Counted from the stretch's first letter, positions 45,783 through 54,385 are shown. The stretch: 64,000 bases of DNA from Thalassolituus oleivorans MIL-1 (GCF_000355675.1 NC_020888.1:1754883-1818882), one strand, 5' to 3'. A program made the numbers and translations. Notes: generated by a model from the letters alone, not told the origin.

Positions 45783-46796
45783 ATGGCATTGAAGCACCTC
45801 AGTGCTTTATCCACCGGTTTAACCGGTAAAACCAATGTATTTATCCCCAATATTAATGACTATAAAACCAACAGCTTTCAGCAAGTGGTGGTGTTTGTTC
45901 CTGGCATAGCAGCCACCATAGAGCGCCGCCCTAATGATGTTTTAGCCATTACCCGCCTAGATCTTAGTGATGAGTACAAGAGTATTGCTCGCGGGAGTGA
46001 GCAGAAGCCCGGAGTGTATAGTGTGACTAAGGATGGTAGCGGCATTATAGTCAGATACCGAAATAATCACCGGATAACTGCCAAAGAAAATCGAGATGTC
46101 GTGATCTCGAACACCAACTATGAATCCCCGTTAAAAGCTGCCAGAGAAGCTGTAAAGAAATCAAATGAACTATTTGGAAGCAGTGCTGCATTAAGATGCG
46201 ACTTTGATCTGTTTTATTCCCCTTTGGGAAGCAAGCTAAAGGGAATGCGTAATTACAACGCTGTAGCGGTAAGCAAAACCTATGGTTTTGCGGGATTGCT
46301 GGCCGACGCTATGGAGCAGTCAAAGAATAAGAAAGGGGTGGTTTGGGCCTCCGAACGAGGTGGTTCTGTGGTGCTCACCCAAGCATTGACGACCTTAGTT
46401 GCGAAAAACATCTCCTTCAAAGATGAGAAACATATCGTAAAAATGTGCTGGGCAACCTCTGATCCTCGGCCAGCGTTTCAAGCGGCGACGCAAATGGGCA
46501 TGTTGGCCGATAAAAATCTGCTGAGAAGTAATAGTCATATCAAGGCAGCCTTAAGTGCTACCATTGGGAATGCACAAAGGGCTGCCGATAAAAATGACCC
46601 ATACAATTGGGACGACTACAGCAGGGAGTTGGCCAATGGAACGATGGCGACCAATACCGTAATTGGTATTGGTGCATTAGCCGGAGGGGTAGCCACTGGC
46701 TCCCCCTTGCTGGCTACTATTGGAACAATTACAGGATCAGTAGGTGCGCTGCAATTTGCATACAATTCACTCAAAGAACGTATGAGTCGAGGTTGA
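45783..46796 (+). CDS. Unrecognised protein with degenerate hydrolase-like motifs (5' end probably frameshifted)
   Basis: Visible as a 337-residue frame from ATG 45783, but coding-like sequence in the same frame runs back to 45642 (ELSKILSRIATQYPRN, then NTEDDALILERAAKEGYYYP) with no start codon. A well-placed ribosome site and ATG at 45646 open a frame one base off. A one-base deletion next to that ATG would explain both. I do not recognise the family. VVVFVPGIAAT looks like the first strand of an alpha/beta hydrolase and VVWASERGGSVVLTQAL like its nucleophile elbow, with Glu where Ser would be. The C-terminus is a Gly-rich hydrophobic pair (GIGALAGGVATGSPLLATIG) as in membrane-inserting proteins. 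The next gene overlaps or abuts it. Confidence 0.6.
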   Translation: MALKHLSALSTGLTGKTNVFIPNINDYKTNSFQQVVVFVPGIAATIERRPNDVLAITRLDLSDEYKSIARGSEQKPGVYSVTKDGSGIIVRYRNNHRITAKENRDVVISNTNYESPLKAAREAVKKSNELFGSSAALRCDFDLFYSPLGSKLKGMRNYNAVAVSKTYGFAGLLADAMEQSKNKKGVVWASERGGSVVLTQALTTLVAKNISFKDEKHIVKMCWATSDPRPAFQAATQMGMLADKNLLRSNSHIKAALSATIGNAQRAADKNDPYNWDDYSRELANGTMATNTVIGIGALAGGVATGSPLLATIGTITGSVGALQFAYNSLKERMSRG

Positions 46797-46801
46797 TGGC
46801 C

Positions 46802-47728
46802 ATGTTTGACTGGTTAAAATTTTTTCCTTTCTCAGTTGAACGGGACAGCAAGCATAAACCCACCGAGATTCGTGGTCCCTATTTCTCAAAACCACGACTA
46901 AACAAGTGGTTACTTGGAGATACAAGCTTTTATTTTAATGCTCCTTGGTCCAACCCTGTTTTTAGTTTTGATGGTAGTGGAAGTGCGGTGGATGCGATCA
47001 GACCTGGCTCTGCCAATATTTTAGCCAAAGGAGGATGGGGGCGCGTATACAACAACTCAGATGGACCAAGGGATTATTGGAATCAAGAAGTATTTTATGA
47101 GAATACTTGGTATTTTACTGCTCCATGGTTTGGAGGAATGAAGGAATGGTTAACGACACGAGCTATTTTAGTTTCTACTGAAAATGGATCTAAATTTGAA
47201 CGGTCAAACTTGTTCCATCCAAGAACATTTGAAATGGCTTGTTCCGATTACTTTGATCATGCCTATGGTTATCGTCGTTCCGGGAAGCAACCACATTTTC
47301 GCGGGCCAGTAAATTGGAGTGTACTGCCTTTATCGGAAAGCATTCAAGGAGCACTTTTTGATTTGCACTTTATTGCAAACGGGGGGCGAGACAATCCGTC
47401 ACTTACGCGGGTTGTTTCCTACCCTATAACAGCGCAAAACTTTATAGTAATTTATTTTGATTTGCGCGGGGTTGATTTGCAGAATGAAATTAGAGCGAAA
47501 CCACTTTTCGCACTTTGCGATTCAATAATCGACTCGATGCACTTAAAAGTAGGGAAGTCGACTCAGGCTCAATGGGATCAGGTCAAGGCAACTTGCCCTG
47601 ACATGTCCCTTACTGAGAGCTTTGGTGAATTACCGTGGCCATTAATCAAAGAGAAGCCAAACAAAAAGCCAAAAGAACGAGACATCACCCCTAGTGATGA
47701 AGCAAAAAGGATGCCTTTTAAGCCGTAA
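46802..47728 (+). CDS. Unrecognised aromatic-rich protein, partner of the preceding gene
   Basis: About 308 residues, no signal peptide and no motif I can name. It is rich in Trp, Tyr and Phe in its first half (NAPWSNPVF, ENTWYFTAPWFGGMKEW) and ends in a basic, Lys/Pro-rich tail (IKEKPNKKPKERD). ATG 46802 has GAGG nine bases upstream; ATG 46796 overlaps the stop of the preceding gene and is the alternative. The tight coupling suggests the two proteins work together, for example as an effector and its cognate partner, but nothing in the sequence proves this. The pair is flanked by unrelated conserved genes and is A+T-rich, consistent with transfer. Confidence 0.6.
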   Translation: MFDWLKFFPFSVERDSKHKPTEIRGPYFSKPRLNKWLLGDTSFYFNAPWSNPVFSFDGSGSAVDAIRPGSANILAKGGWGRVYNNSDGPRDYWNQEVFYENTWYFTAPWFGGMKEWLTTRAILVSTENGSKFERSNLFHPRTFEMACSDYFDHAYGYRRSGKQPHFRGPVNWSVLPLSESIQGALFDLHFIANGGRDNPSLTRVVSYPITAQNFIVIYFDLRGVDLQNEIRAKPLFALCDSIIDSMHLKVGKSTQAQWDQVKATCPDMSLTESFGELPWPLIKEKPNKKPKERDITPSDEAKRMPFKP

Positions 47729-47970
47729 TGGTTGTTATCGTTTTTTTCTTGAAACGGGTGTTATGTTGATGGGGCGTAATGCTCCCCCTCTTAGAGGTAA
47801 ACAAAGTAAAACTTGCTGAGCTTCAATCAATTTAAATGAAAACTGCAAAACGATTAATGCTCTCCTGCATTGAATCTGTTTCATCCTAGAGTTTTACAAT
47901 CGACTTCAACCCTATACACTCCGCCTCAAGATTTTTGTCGTTCGACGTTACCACATAGGTAGGGATGATT

Positions 47971-48348
47971 ATGCTGTTAAAAGTTTTAAGAAATGGTTTA
48001 GGGTTGATTTTCGTCTTTGTTAGCTGGCTGACGAATCCAAAACCTATGAAGCGCAGCGAGGCTGATCAGGCTGCTGTGCAGGCAAAAGCAAAAGATTTGG
48101 CGCTCTATCAGCTCTACGCTTGTCCTTTTTGTTTAAAGACTCGTCGTGCGATGCATCGTTTGAATGTTGATATTGAAAAGCGAGACATAAAACACCTTCA
48201 AAATCGCGAGGCATTAGAAACTCAAGGCGGCCGTGTGAAAGTCCCTTGCTTGCGCATAGGTGAGGGCGAAAATGCCCAATGGCTCTATGAGTCGAGTGAT
48301 ATTATTCAGTATTTGGATGGTTTGTTCTCTAAGCAAAAATCGATCTGA
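47971..48348 (+). CDS. Membrane-anchored glutaredoxin / GST N-terminal-domain protein
   Basis: About 125 residues: a hydrophobic N-terminal segment (LRNGLGLIFVFVSWL) and then a thioredoxin-fold domain with the redox motif YACPFCLKTRRAMHRL (CxxC), the cis-proline loop VKVPCL and the C-terminal ESSDIIQYLDGLF. This is the layout of glutaredoxin-like proteins fused to one membrane anchor that are common in Pseudomonas and Marinobacter. ATG 47971 has AGGG six bases upstream; ATG 47965 is in frame and cannot be excluded. Confidence 0.8.
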   Translation: MLLKVLRNGLGLIFVFVSWLTNPKPMKRSEADQAAVQAKAKDLALYQLYACPFCLKTRRAMHRLNVDIEKRDIKHLQNREALETQGGRVKVPCLRIGEGENAQWLYESSDIIQYLDGLFSKQKSI

Positions 48349-48495
48349 GGCTTCATCTAGTTTGTTACAGGTTGATTGCGGAGTGAATCGCATACCGTGA
48401 TCACCGCCTGCATGGATACGCAACCCTTGAGCGTTAAGGGCATATTGTCTACACTGGCGCACTTTTCATTAAGCTAATTTTTTTAGGTCACCACC

Positions 48496-48744
48496 ATGAA
48501 CGATACAGCCTCTCAGCCAGCCTTACCGGATCATCTTTCGAGCAATCCTCGTAGTCCGCATTATGTGAAGGAAGTTTTCGAGCACAATATCGGTATTCGT
48601 TTAAATGGCAAAGAGCGCAACGATGTTGAGGAATATTGCATTAGCGAAGGTTGGATTAAAATCGCGTCGCCAAAGGCTTTGGATCGCCGTGGACAACCGC
48701 TTTTGATGAAGTTAAAAGGCACTGTTGAAGCGTTTTATATTTAA
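48496..48744 (+). CDS. DUF3297 family protein
   Basis: 82 residues beginning with a short linker and then LPDHLSSNPRSPHY, HNIGIRLNGKERNDVEEYCISEGW and a C-terminal LLMKLKGTVEAFY, the whole-length pattern of the small DUF3297 family. Function unknown. AGGTCACCACC precedes the ATG. A 13-bp stem-loop follows. Confidence 0.85.
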   Translation: MNDTASQPALPDHLSSNPRSPHYVKEVFEHNIGIRLNGKERNDVEEYCISEGWIKIASPKALDRRGQPLLMKLKGTVEAFYI

Positions 48745-48752
48745 TATCCATT

Positions 48753-48787
48753 GTAAAACCCAAAGCAGCAACGTCTTTGGGTTTTAC
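48753..48787. terminator. Stem-loop between DUF3297 and thiI
   Basis: GTAAAACCCAAAG (48753-48765) pairs perfectly with CTTTGGGTTTTAC (48775-48787), loop of nine. It is terminator-like for the converging genes, although the T runs lie within the stem. Confidence 0.6.
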
Positions 48788-48815
48788 GTCCAAGCCAGTA
48801 TTCTAATCTTAAAGC

Positions 48816-50297
48816 TTAAGCACTCGTCTTAGGTTTAATCTGCTCCATAAACACCGCAAAACGGCTACTACCATCACTGTTTAAATGATGCGCGTGGATT
48901 TTACTCATGGTGCCTTTTTGGCAGTAGAGCAAGTATCGTCCGGCTTCTGGCAGGGTGTTTACGCGGCCTTCCAGTTCGAAGAAGGGGATCTCAATGACGG
49001 TGTTGTTGGTTAGTGTTAGGGGTGCTTCTTCAATTTCATTGGGATGGCGAATATCAACGATGATGTCACTAACGCTTGGGGTGTTAACGATTTCAACGTT
49101 TTCTAATCCGCTCTCACTACCATTTAAAACTTCATCAATGCGCTGGTAAGAGGCTTTTTGTAAGGCTGTTTCTAATACACCCATATCAAAGGCTTTCTCA
49201 GCTTCTTCTACGCGTGCGCGATCACCGACGGTGGTTGGGTTGATTGAAATAACACCACAGTATTCTGGCATGCGAGCAGCGAAGGTTTCGGCACCAATAC
49301 GACGGGTAATATTGATAATGTCTTGCTTATCCATGGCAGCTAACGGGCGTAAGACCATGTGATCGCATACGCGGTCGATGACGGCGAGATTGGTAATGGT
49401 TTGACTGGCAACCTGAGCAACTGCTTCGCCGGTAACGATGGCAGGCAGTCGCAAGCTATCGGCAACGCCTGAGGCTGCTCGCAGCATCATACGTTTAAGC
49501 ACAACGCCCATCTGACTGGTTTCTACCTTGGTTAAAATCTCAGTAACAACGTCTTCGAATGGCACGGTAACGAATTTAACGCGATGGCTTTCACCGTAGG
49601 TGCTCCACAGATAGTGGGCTACCTGTTTCACGCCAATTTCATGGGCACTGCCCCCTAAGTTGAAGAAGCAGAAATGTGTTTTCAGTCCGCGACGAGTCAT
49701 TAAGTAACTGGCCACTACGGAATCAAATCCTCCAGAAATAAGGGATAAAACCTCACCTTGGCTGCCGAGAGGGTAGCCGCCAAGCCCTTTAATGTTGTTG
49801 GTAACTACCTGAACCTTATCGTTGCGAATCTCGGCGTGCACGGTTACTTCTGGGTTCTTTAGAACCACTTTTAGTGCGCCGGTTTCTTTTAAAAATCCAC
49901 CGCCCATATATTTTTCAGCGTCGTTGGAGGTGAAGTCATGAATCCCTGAGCGCTTAATGCGAACGCAGAACGTTTTGCCTGACACTCGTTCGGCGTAGAC
50001 ATCGCGAACGCGCTGATACGCCTCGTCGAGGGTTTCAAAAAGATATTCAGAGACTTCGAGGGAAAAGCCGATGCCAGGGGTGTGGCTTAATATCTGAACA
50101 ACCTTACGGTGGGTTGCTTCGTCATCATGATTGACTAAAACAATGAGGCTGTCCCAGCGATTTTGTACGTCCGCAGAGATTCCCTGTTTACGTATTAGGG
50201 TTTGTAAATTAGCCCGTAAAATCTTCGTCATCTGTTTTCTAACGGATGTCGACTTAATGGTGATTTCAGGAAATAGCTTAATTACGAACTTCATCAT
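48816..50297 (-). CDS. thiI: tRNA 4-thiouridine synthase ThiI
   Basis: About 493 residues: a THUMP domain (residues 60-170), the PP-loop motif ISGGFDSVVASYLM that adenylates U8 of tRNA, and a C-terminal rhodanese domain with the persulfide cysteine in LLYCQKGTMSKIHAHHL. It is therefore the long form that also serves thiamine thiazole synthesis, as in E. coli. The frame is open to 50318, but MMKFVIKLFPEITIKS starting at 50297 or 50294 is the expected N-terminus. Confidence 0.93.
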   Translation of the reverse strand: MMKFVIKLFPEITIKSTSVRKQMTKILRANLQTLIRKQGISADVQNRWDSLIVLVNHDDEATHRKVVQILSHTPGIGFSLEVSEYLFETLDEAYQRVRDVYAERVSGKTFCVRIKRSGIHDFTSNDAEKYMGGGFLKETGALKVVLKNPEVTVHAEIRNDKVQVVTNNIKGLGGYPLGSQGEVLSLISGGFDSVVASYLMTRRGLKTHFCFFNLGGSAHEIGVKQVAHYLWSTYGESHRVKFVTVPFEDVVTEILTKVETSQMGVVLKRMMLRAASGVADSLRLPAIVTGEAVAQVASQTITNLAVIDRVCDHMVLRPLAAMDKQDIINITRRIGAETFAARMPEYCGVISINPTTVGDRARVEEAEKAFDMGVLETALQKASYQRIDEVLNGSESGLENVEIVNTPSVSDIIVDIRHPNEIEEAPLTLTNNTVIEIPFFELEGRVNTLPEAGRYLLYCQKGTMSKIHAHHLNSDGSSRFAVFMEQIKPKTSA

Positions 50298-50506
50298 GTT
50301 AGGGACCGGACGTGCCAAAAAGTGGGCGATTATAGCCCAGTTCTTACAACAGTGGCAGGTTTGCCCAATCGGCTTTACGAAAGTCAGTAATTGGCGGATT
50401 CTGGCGTTGGTAATTATGCCTTTGTCATTCTAACTTCTATCTGCGCGCGATAGTCTTAAGACGAGAAGTAAAGACTGTGTGAAACAATAAACTGAAGGAG
50501 TAGAAC

Positions 50507-51253
50507 ATGAGCAAACGCATAGCATTAGTTACCGGCGGTACTGGTGGTTTGGGGAAGGCCATCTGCAAGCAGTTATCGGATGATGGCTATCAGGTGATAG
50601 CTGGATATTACTCTGGTGGTAATCATGACAAAGCACAAAAATTTCAGGAAGAAATGAAGGCTGAAGGATATGACATCGCACTTGCGTACGGCAATATTCG
50701 CGATTGGGCGTCTTGCGAAGCATGTATTGAAGGTATTCATAAAGACTTCGGCACGGTCGATGTATTGGTTAATAACGGTGGTATCACGCGCGATACTACG
50801 TTGCGAAAAATGACTCCGGAACATTGGGATGATGTTATCGCTACTAACTTGACGTCGGTTTTCTACATGACGCGGTTGGTTATCAATGACATGTTGGCTA
50901 AAGGCTGGGGGCGCATTGTTAATATCAGCTCCATTAACGGCGAAAAAGGTCAGTTTGGTCAGGCGAACTATTCAGCAGCAAAAGCCGGTATGTATGGTTT
51001 CACTAAGGCGGTTGCGCAAGAAGTGGCAGGAAAGGGAGTGACGGTAAATACCGTGTCTCCGGGCTATATCGCCACCAGTATGATTATGGATGTGCCAGAA
51101 GAAATTCGTGAAACCATCCGTAAAGACATTCCAGTTGGTCGCTTTGGTGAGCCAGAAGATATCGCTCGTGTGGTTAGCTTTTTAACGGCTGAAAGCGCTG
51201 GCTTTATTACTGGGGCTAATATTTCAGCCAACGGCGGCCAGTACATGCATTAA
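50507..51253 (+). CDS. phaB: Acetoacetyl-CoA reductase (PhaB-like SDR)
   Basis: 248 residues: TGGTGGLGKA cofactor loop (residues 9-18), NNGGITRD, and the catalytic Ser142, Tyr155 and Lys159 (ISSINGEKGQFGQANYSAAK). The INGEKGQFGQ segment and the final SANGGQYMH are the features that separate PhaB from FabG, which is encoded elsewhere in this window. PhaB reduces acetoacetyl-CoA to (R)-3-hydroxybutyryl-CoA for polyhydroxybutyrate. No phaA or phaC is nearby. AAGGAG lies seven bases ahead of the ATG. Confidence 0.9.
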   Translation: MSKRIALVTGGTGGLGKAICKQLSDDGYQVIAGYYSGGNHDKAQKFQEEMKAEGYDIALAYGNIRDWASCEACIEGIHKDFGTVDVLVNNGGITRDTTLRKMTPEHWDDVIATNLTSVFYMTRLVINDMLAKGWGRIVNISSINGEKGQFGQANYSAAKAGMYGFTKAVAQEVAGKGVTVNTVSPGYIATSMIMDVPEEIRETIRKDIPVGRFGEPEDIARVVSFLTAESAGFITGANISANGGQYMH

Positions 51254-51295
51254 GGGTGGTTGTTTAGTCTGCGCTGAGCCTGAGTACATGTTTTT

Positions 51296-51358
51296 CTGAC
51301 TCGCCGTGAATCCATCCGTGGAGGCTCGGTTTTGCCATTCATGGCAAAAAACGGTCAG
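51296..51358. repeat. Foldable intergenic repeat-like element next to the integrase gene
   Basis: CTGA...CCGT at the left (51296 onward) can pair with ACGGTCAG at the right (51351-51358), enclosing GCCGTGAATCCATCCGTGG-like sequence and an inner perfect hairpin TTTTGCCA/TGGCAAAA (51330-51337 with 51342-51349). Its inner hairpin has no T tract on the plus strand. From memory, similar GTGAATCCATCC modules are dispersed repeats in other gammaproteobacteria; this is unchecked here. Confidence 0.45.
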
Positions 51359-51473
51359 ATCAACATGCACTCAAACTCTACGACCAAATACTCTAGCGGC
51401 TTAAAGCTCGTCAGGAATTCCCATACCTAACCGCCGTCTTGCCATGTAATCCCGTCAGCATCTTTGCTAGTTA

Positions 51474-52715
51474 TTAAAGCTCTGGCTTAATCTTCTTATG
51501 ACGTGCGCTGGCATGACGTTCGCGCATTTCCGTATCAATATAACGATCTGTCGTTGCCATGCTGGCGTGCCCAGCGTCCTCGCGGACATGCTCTTTGGGT
51601 CTGAATTTCACATCCTCAGAAATTCCGGTGTGACGCAGCCAGTGGACGGTCGCAACGCGTAGCTCTCGTGCCTCTTCTTCTAGGCCATCGGATTTCATTC
51701 TATCTAACGCACGATCGAAGCAGGCTTGTACCATGTAGCGAATTTGACGAGTGCTGGTCACTGGGCCGCGTCCACGTAATTTAGCCACAAGCGGCGTTTG
51801 CTCGCCGACATAGGGGAGAGGTGGAAGCCCAAGATGGGTGCGGTAGCGTCTCAGCGTTTTTAGCATGTCGTCGGATACTGTTACCATGCGTGCTTTGTTG
51901 CCTTTACCAACAACTCGCAGCCACCAATTGCCATCCTGATCTTTTTGGAAGTCACCCATTACCGGAGCGGAGCGTTCATCGGCAACTAATTCCGATATTC
52001 GTAAATACATCCCGAACAAACAGTTCATAACAAATAAGGTGCGCTCGTGCTCGGCAGGGTGTTCCTTAGCTAATTGCTCGGTGGTTTCTAAAATAAAGTC
52101 CCATTGCATGTTCGATAAGCGGCGCACAGGTTCTTGATAAGCGTGGCGTTGCAAGAATTTACTTTTTTGGCGAATTAAGGCGACGGGATTAACTTTTAAA
52201 TAATCTTCTTGCAGCAAAAAATTAAAGTAAGTCGACAGTACGGCGAATACAGATTGCAGTGATTTCTGCGAAAGTGCGGTTGATGACATGCGTCCTATCT
52301 TGTCGGCCTTACTCACGAAAGGCCGCCATATAGTGCTGGCCTTGCGCTCGCCTTCAGGGCCAGTGAAGCGAGCCGCTTGTCGGTCGCCCGTCCATGCCTT
52401 CGGTGGATCTTGGCAGAAGTGAATATAGGCTTCTATATCTTGGCGACCTAGATCTGTCAGTGTGACTTTTTGAATTAGCCAGCACCATTGCAATAAACGT
52501 TCGATTTCACGGCGATAGCTATTAAAGGTTGCGCCGCTGCCGTTATACGCCGTTAAAAAGGTTAGGGAGTGGATAAGATCATCAAAAGCCCCAGGAAGCT
52601 TTTCAAGCTCAGGAATTCGCTTCATTGTTTTTCGCGCGTAAGCGAGAGGGCTGCCTATATATTCAAGTTGATCGATAACCGGCTGTGGTGCTGTGGAGTT
52701 TGGTGCTTTAGACAT
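51474..52715 (-). CDS. Tyrosine-type site-specific recombinase / integrase
   Basis: 413 residues with a core-binding domain and a C-terminal catalytic domain that keeps the full active site: Arg239 (MYLRISELV), Lys271 (VGKGNKARM), His358 and Arg361 (HWLRHTG), His383 (DAGHASMATT) and Tyr392 (TDRYID). It is the long phage-integrase-like type that often occurs alone on proteobacterial chromosomes. The neighbouring metal-resistance genes suggest a mobile context, but no att sites or excisionase could be identified. Confidence 0.9.
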   Translation of the reverse strand: MSKAPNSTAPQPVIDQLEYIGSPLAYARKTMKRIPELEKLPGAFDDLIHSLTFLTAYNGSGATFNSYRREIERLLQWCWLIQKVTLTDLGRQDIEAYIHFCQDPPKAWTGDRQAARFTGPEGERKASTIWRPFVSKADKIGRMSSTALSQKSLQSVFAVLSTYFNFLLQEDYLKVNPVALIRQKSKFLQRHAYQEPVRRLSNMQWDFILETTEQLAKEHPAEHERTLFVMNCLFGMYLRISELVADERSAPVMGDFQKDQDGNWWLRVVGKGNKARMVTVSDDMLKTLRRYRTHLGLPPLPYVGEQTPLVAKLRGRGPVTSTRQIRYMVQACFDRALDRMKSDGLEEEARELRVATVHWLRHTGISEDVKFRPKEHVREDAGHASMATTDRYIDTEMRERHASARHKKIKPEL

Positions 52716-52825
52716 GCAAAAACCCGAGAGAGGCGTTAAGTGGCGTTTGCGTTAGAGTACGCCACTCTAGGTTGCCGTTCAAATTATCGGAAATAGCTAC
52801 GGGAGAATATTGAGGAAGAGGCTGA

Positions 52826-53101
52826 TCACTTAAGGTAACTCTTTAGAATCGACAGTACCTCATCAACTTCTGTTGCGCGCTGCTCTGGTGAGAGGTCATT
52901 AGCCCCTAAGTGTTCGCGAATATGGCTATTAAGTACTTCCGTCATCAAGCCATTTACCGCACCACGTATGGCGGCGATTTGCTGCAGTACAGCAGTACAG
53001 TCGGGAGCGCCTTCCAGTACGCGTTCAAGTGCTTCCGCTTGCCCTTTGATTTTACGCACTCGTGTTAACAGAGGTTTTTTAGATTCAGTAAGGTGCGACA
53101 T
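52826..53101 (-). CDS. RcnR/FrmR-family metal-responsive repressor (RcnR/DmeR-like)
   Basis: A 91-residue all-helical CsoR/RcnR-family protein. The four residues that define the nickel/cobalt sensors are all present: His3, Cys35, His60 and His64 (MSH, PDCTAVLQQIAAIRGAVNG, NSHIREH). FrmR and CsoR lack part of this set. It is divergent from the CDF exporter gene, with 85 bases between the two start codons that hold a G-tract operator. The inferred role is repression of the exporter and of itself, relieved by Ni or Co. Confidence 0.88.
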   Translation of the reverse strand: MSHLTESKKPLLTRVRKIKGQAEALERVLEGAPDCTAVLQQIAAIRGAVNGLMTEVLNSHIREHLGANDLSPEQRATEVDEVLSILKSYLK

Positions 53102-53138
53102 TTTATTTTCCGATTGCGTTGCTTCTGGTTGAAAATAG

Positions 53139-53157
53139 TATACTGGGGTACAGTATA
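53139..53157. promoter_or_regulatory. Operator with G-tract and flanking inverted repeats for the RcnR/DmeR-like repressor
   Basis: TATACTG and CAGTATA flank GGGTA. An A/T-rich inverted repeat around a run of G is the known operator architecture of RcnR-type repressors (TACT-Gn-AGTA). It lies between the divergent genes, about 30 bases before the exporter start at 53187 and about 38 from the repressor start, so it can control both. Confidence 0.7.
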
Positions 53158-53186
53158 TGAATCATAGAGAATTAAGAAGTAATTGC

Positions 53187-54125
53187 ATGACATCCACACA
53201 CGATATTGACTCGCTCAAACACACCCATATATTCGACGAAGGCAATCCTCTGGCAGAGCGAAATACCCGCTGGGCGGTGTATTTAACGCTGGTAATGATG
53301 GTGGCGGAGATATCTGGGGGCTGGATCTATAACTCCATGGCTCTGCTCGCCGATGGTTGGCATATGAGCTCACATGCGTTGGCGCTCGGCCTTTCGGTCT
53401 TTGCCTATGCTGCTGCACGCCGTTTGGCTAACGATAAACGGTTTGCATTCGGCACATGGAAAATAGAGGTGTTAAGTGGCTTTGCTAGTGCCTTATTCTT
53501 AGTCGGTATTGCCGCTTTAATGCTATTTCAATCAGTGGAGCGTTTATTGTCGCCACAGCCCATTCATTACAACGAAGCGATTTCAATTGCTGCCTTGGGC
53601 TTGTTGGTAAACCTTATCTGCGCTTGGTTACTAAAAGATGATCACCACCATCATCATGGGCATGACCATCATCACGGGCACGACCACTCGCACGACCATC
53701 ATAAAGATCTTAATTTGCGTGCGGCTTATATTCATGTGCTTACCGACGCTGCGACATCCGTACTGGCGATTATCGCTTTGTTTGGCGGCAAGTTATGGGG
53801 CGCTGATTGGCTGGATCCCATTATGGGTATTGTCGGTGCTGGCTTGGTAGCTATCTGGGCCGTCGGTTTATTGAAAGAAACTGGACGTGTTTTGCTAGAT
53901 GCTGAAATGGATGCTCCTGTGGTGGAAGAGGTTAGAGAAGTCATTGGGGATATCGACTTCGATATCGAAATTACGGATTTGCACGTATGGCGAGTAGGTA
54001 AGGGGAAGTATTCTTGCATTTTGGCTGTTGCAACGAAGGCCGATACCAGTGCTGATTTTATTCGCGAGAAGCTGAGCATTCATGACGAATTAGTGCATGT
54101 TACTGTCGAGATTAACCGAGTTTAG
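53187..54125 (+). CDS. dmeF: Cation diffusion facilitator, DmeF-like (cobalt/nickel exporter)
   Basis: About 312 residues, six transmembrane helices, with the His-rich cytoplasmic loop (DDHHHHHHGHDHHHGHDHSH-type, residues about 151-172). The transport-site motif of helix 2 is LLADGWHMSSHALALG (HxxxH), the form known in DmeF, not the HxxxD of zinc carriers; helix 5 has HVLTDAATSV. The C-terminal domain (DLHVWRVGKGKYSC) is a metal-sensing fold. ATG 53157 lies within the operator, so ATG 53187 with GAAG seven bases ahead is the better start. It is likely regulated by the divergent repressor. A terminator follows. Confidence 0.88.
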   Translation: MTSTHDIDSLKHTHIFDEGNPLAERNTRWAVYLTLVMMVAEISGGWIYNSMALLADGWHMSSHALALGLSVFAYAAARRLANDKRFAFGTWKIEVLSGFASALFLVGIAALMLFQSVERLLSPQPIHYNEAISIAALGLLVNLICAWLLKDDHHHHHGHDHHHGHDHSHDHHKDLNLRAAYIHVLTDAATSVLAIIALFGGKLWGADWLDPIMGIVGAGLVAIWAVGLLKETGRVLLDAEMDAPVVEEVREVIGDIDFDIEITDLHVWRVGKGKYSCILAVATKADTSADFIREKLSIHDELVHVTVEINRV

Positions 54126-54152
54126 TTAATCAGGCAGGGTAAACCGCAAAAT

Positions 54153-54184
54153 AAAAATGGCAGCTCAACGCTGCCATTTTTTGT
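54153..54184 (+). terminator. Terminator after the CDF exporter gene
   Basis: AAAAATGGCAGC (54153-54164) pairs with GCTGCCATTTTT (54170-54181), loop TCAAC, followed by further T. Confidence 0.9.
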
Positions 54185-54202
54185 TTATATAATGTTGCGC
54201 AC

Positions 54203-54385
54203 TTATCTACCTTTGCGCATTGCAGCGCGTATTTTTATAGTTCCCACTAAGCGGCTGATCGGCGAGAAATGACGAATACTAAAGGCTAGAAATTTGGTTT
54301 GCAGGCCTGGGATGATGACCAGCTTATTCGAATTGAGGCCGGATAATATCCCAGCTACGCATTGATCAATGGTCAGTTTCGAGTT
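54203..54385 (-). pseudogene. 3' remnant of a short-chain dehydrogenase gene
   Basis: Reading the minus strand from about 54385 to the TAA at 54203 gives about 58 codons: KLTIDQCVAGILSGLNSNKL, then VIIPGLQTKF, SPISRLVGT and a basic end. This is the C-terminal tail of SDR-family oxidoreductases of the kind with VIIPG near the end. The upstream part, including the Tyr-Lys active site, is missing: an in-frame stop appears at about 54393. The left end of the gene (its 3' end) is intact next to the exporter terminator. Confidence 0.7.

Noticed and set aside
51330-51349. Hairpin TTTTGCCA/TGGCAAAA as a phaB terminator
   Set aside because: The run after the stem on the plus strand is A, not T; I kept it only as part of the structured repeat-like element.
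53157-53186. ATG 53157 as the start of the CDF exporter
   Set aside because: It lies inside the operator inverted repeat and has no ribosome site, while ATG 53187 has one.
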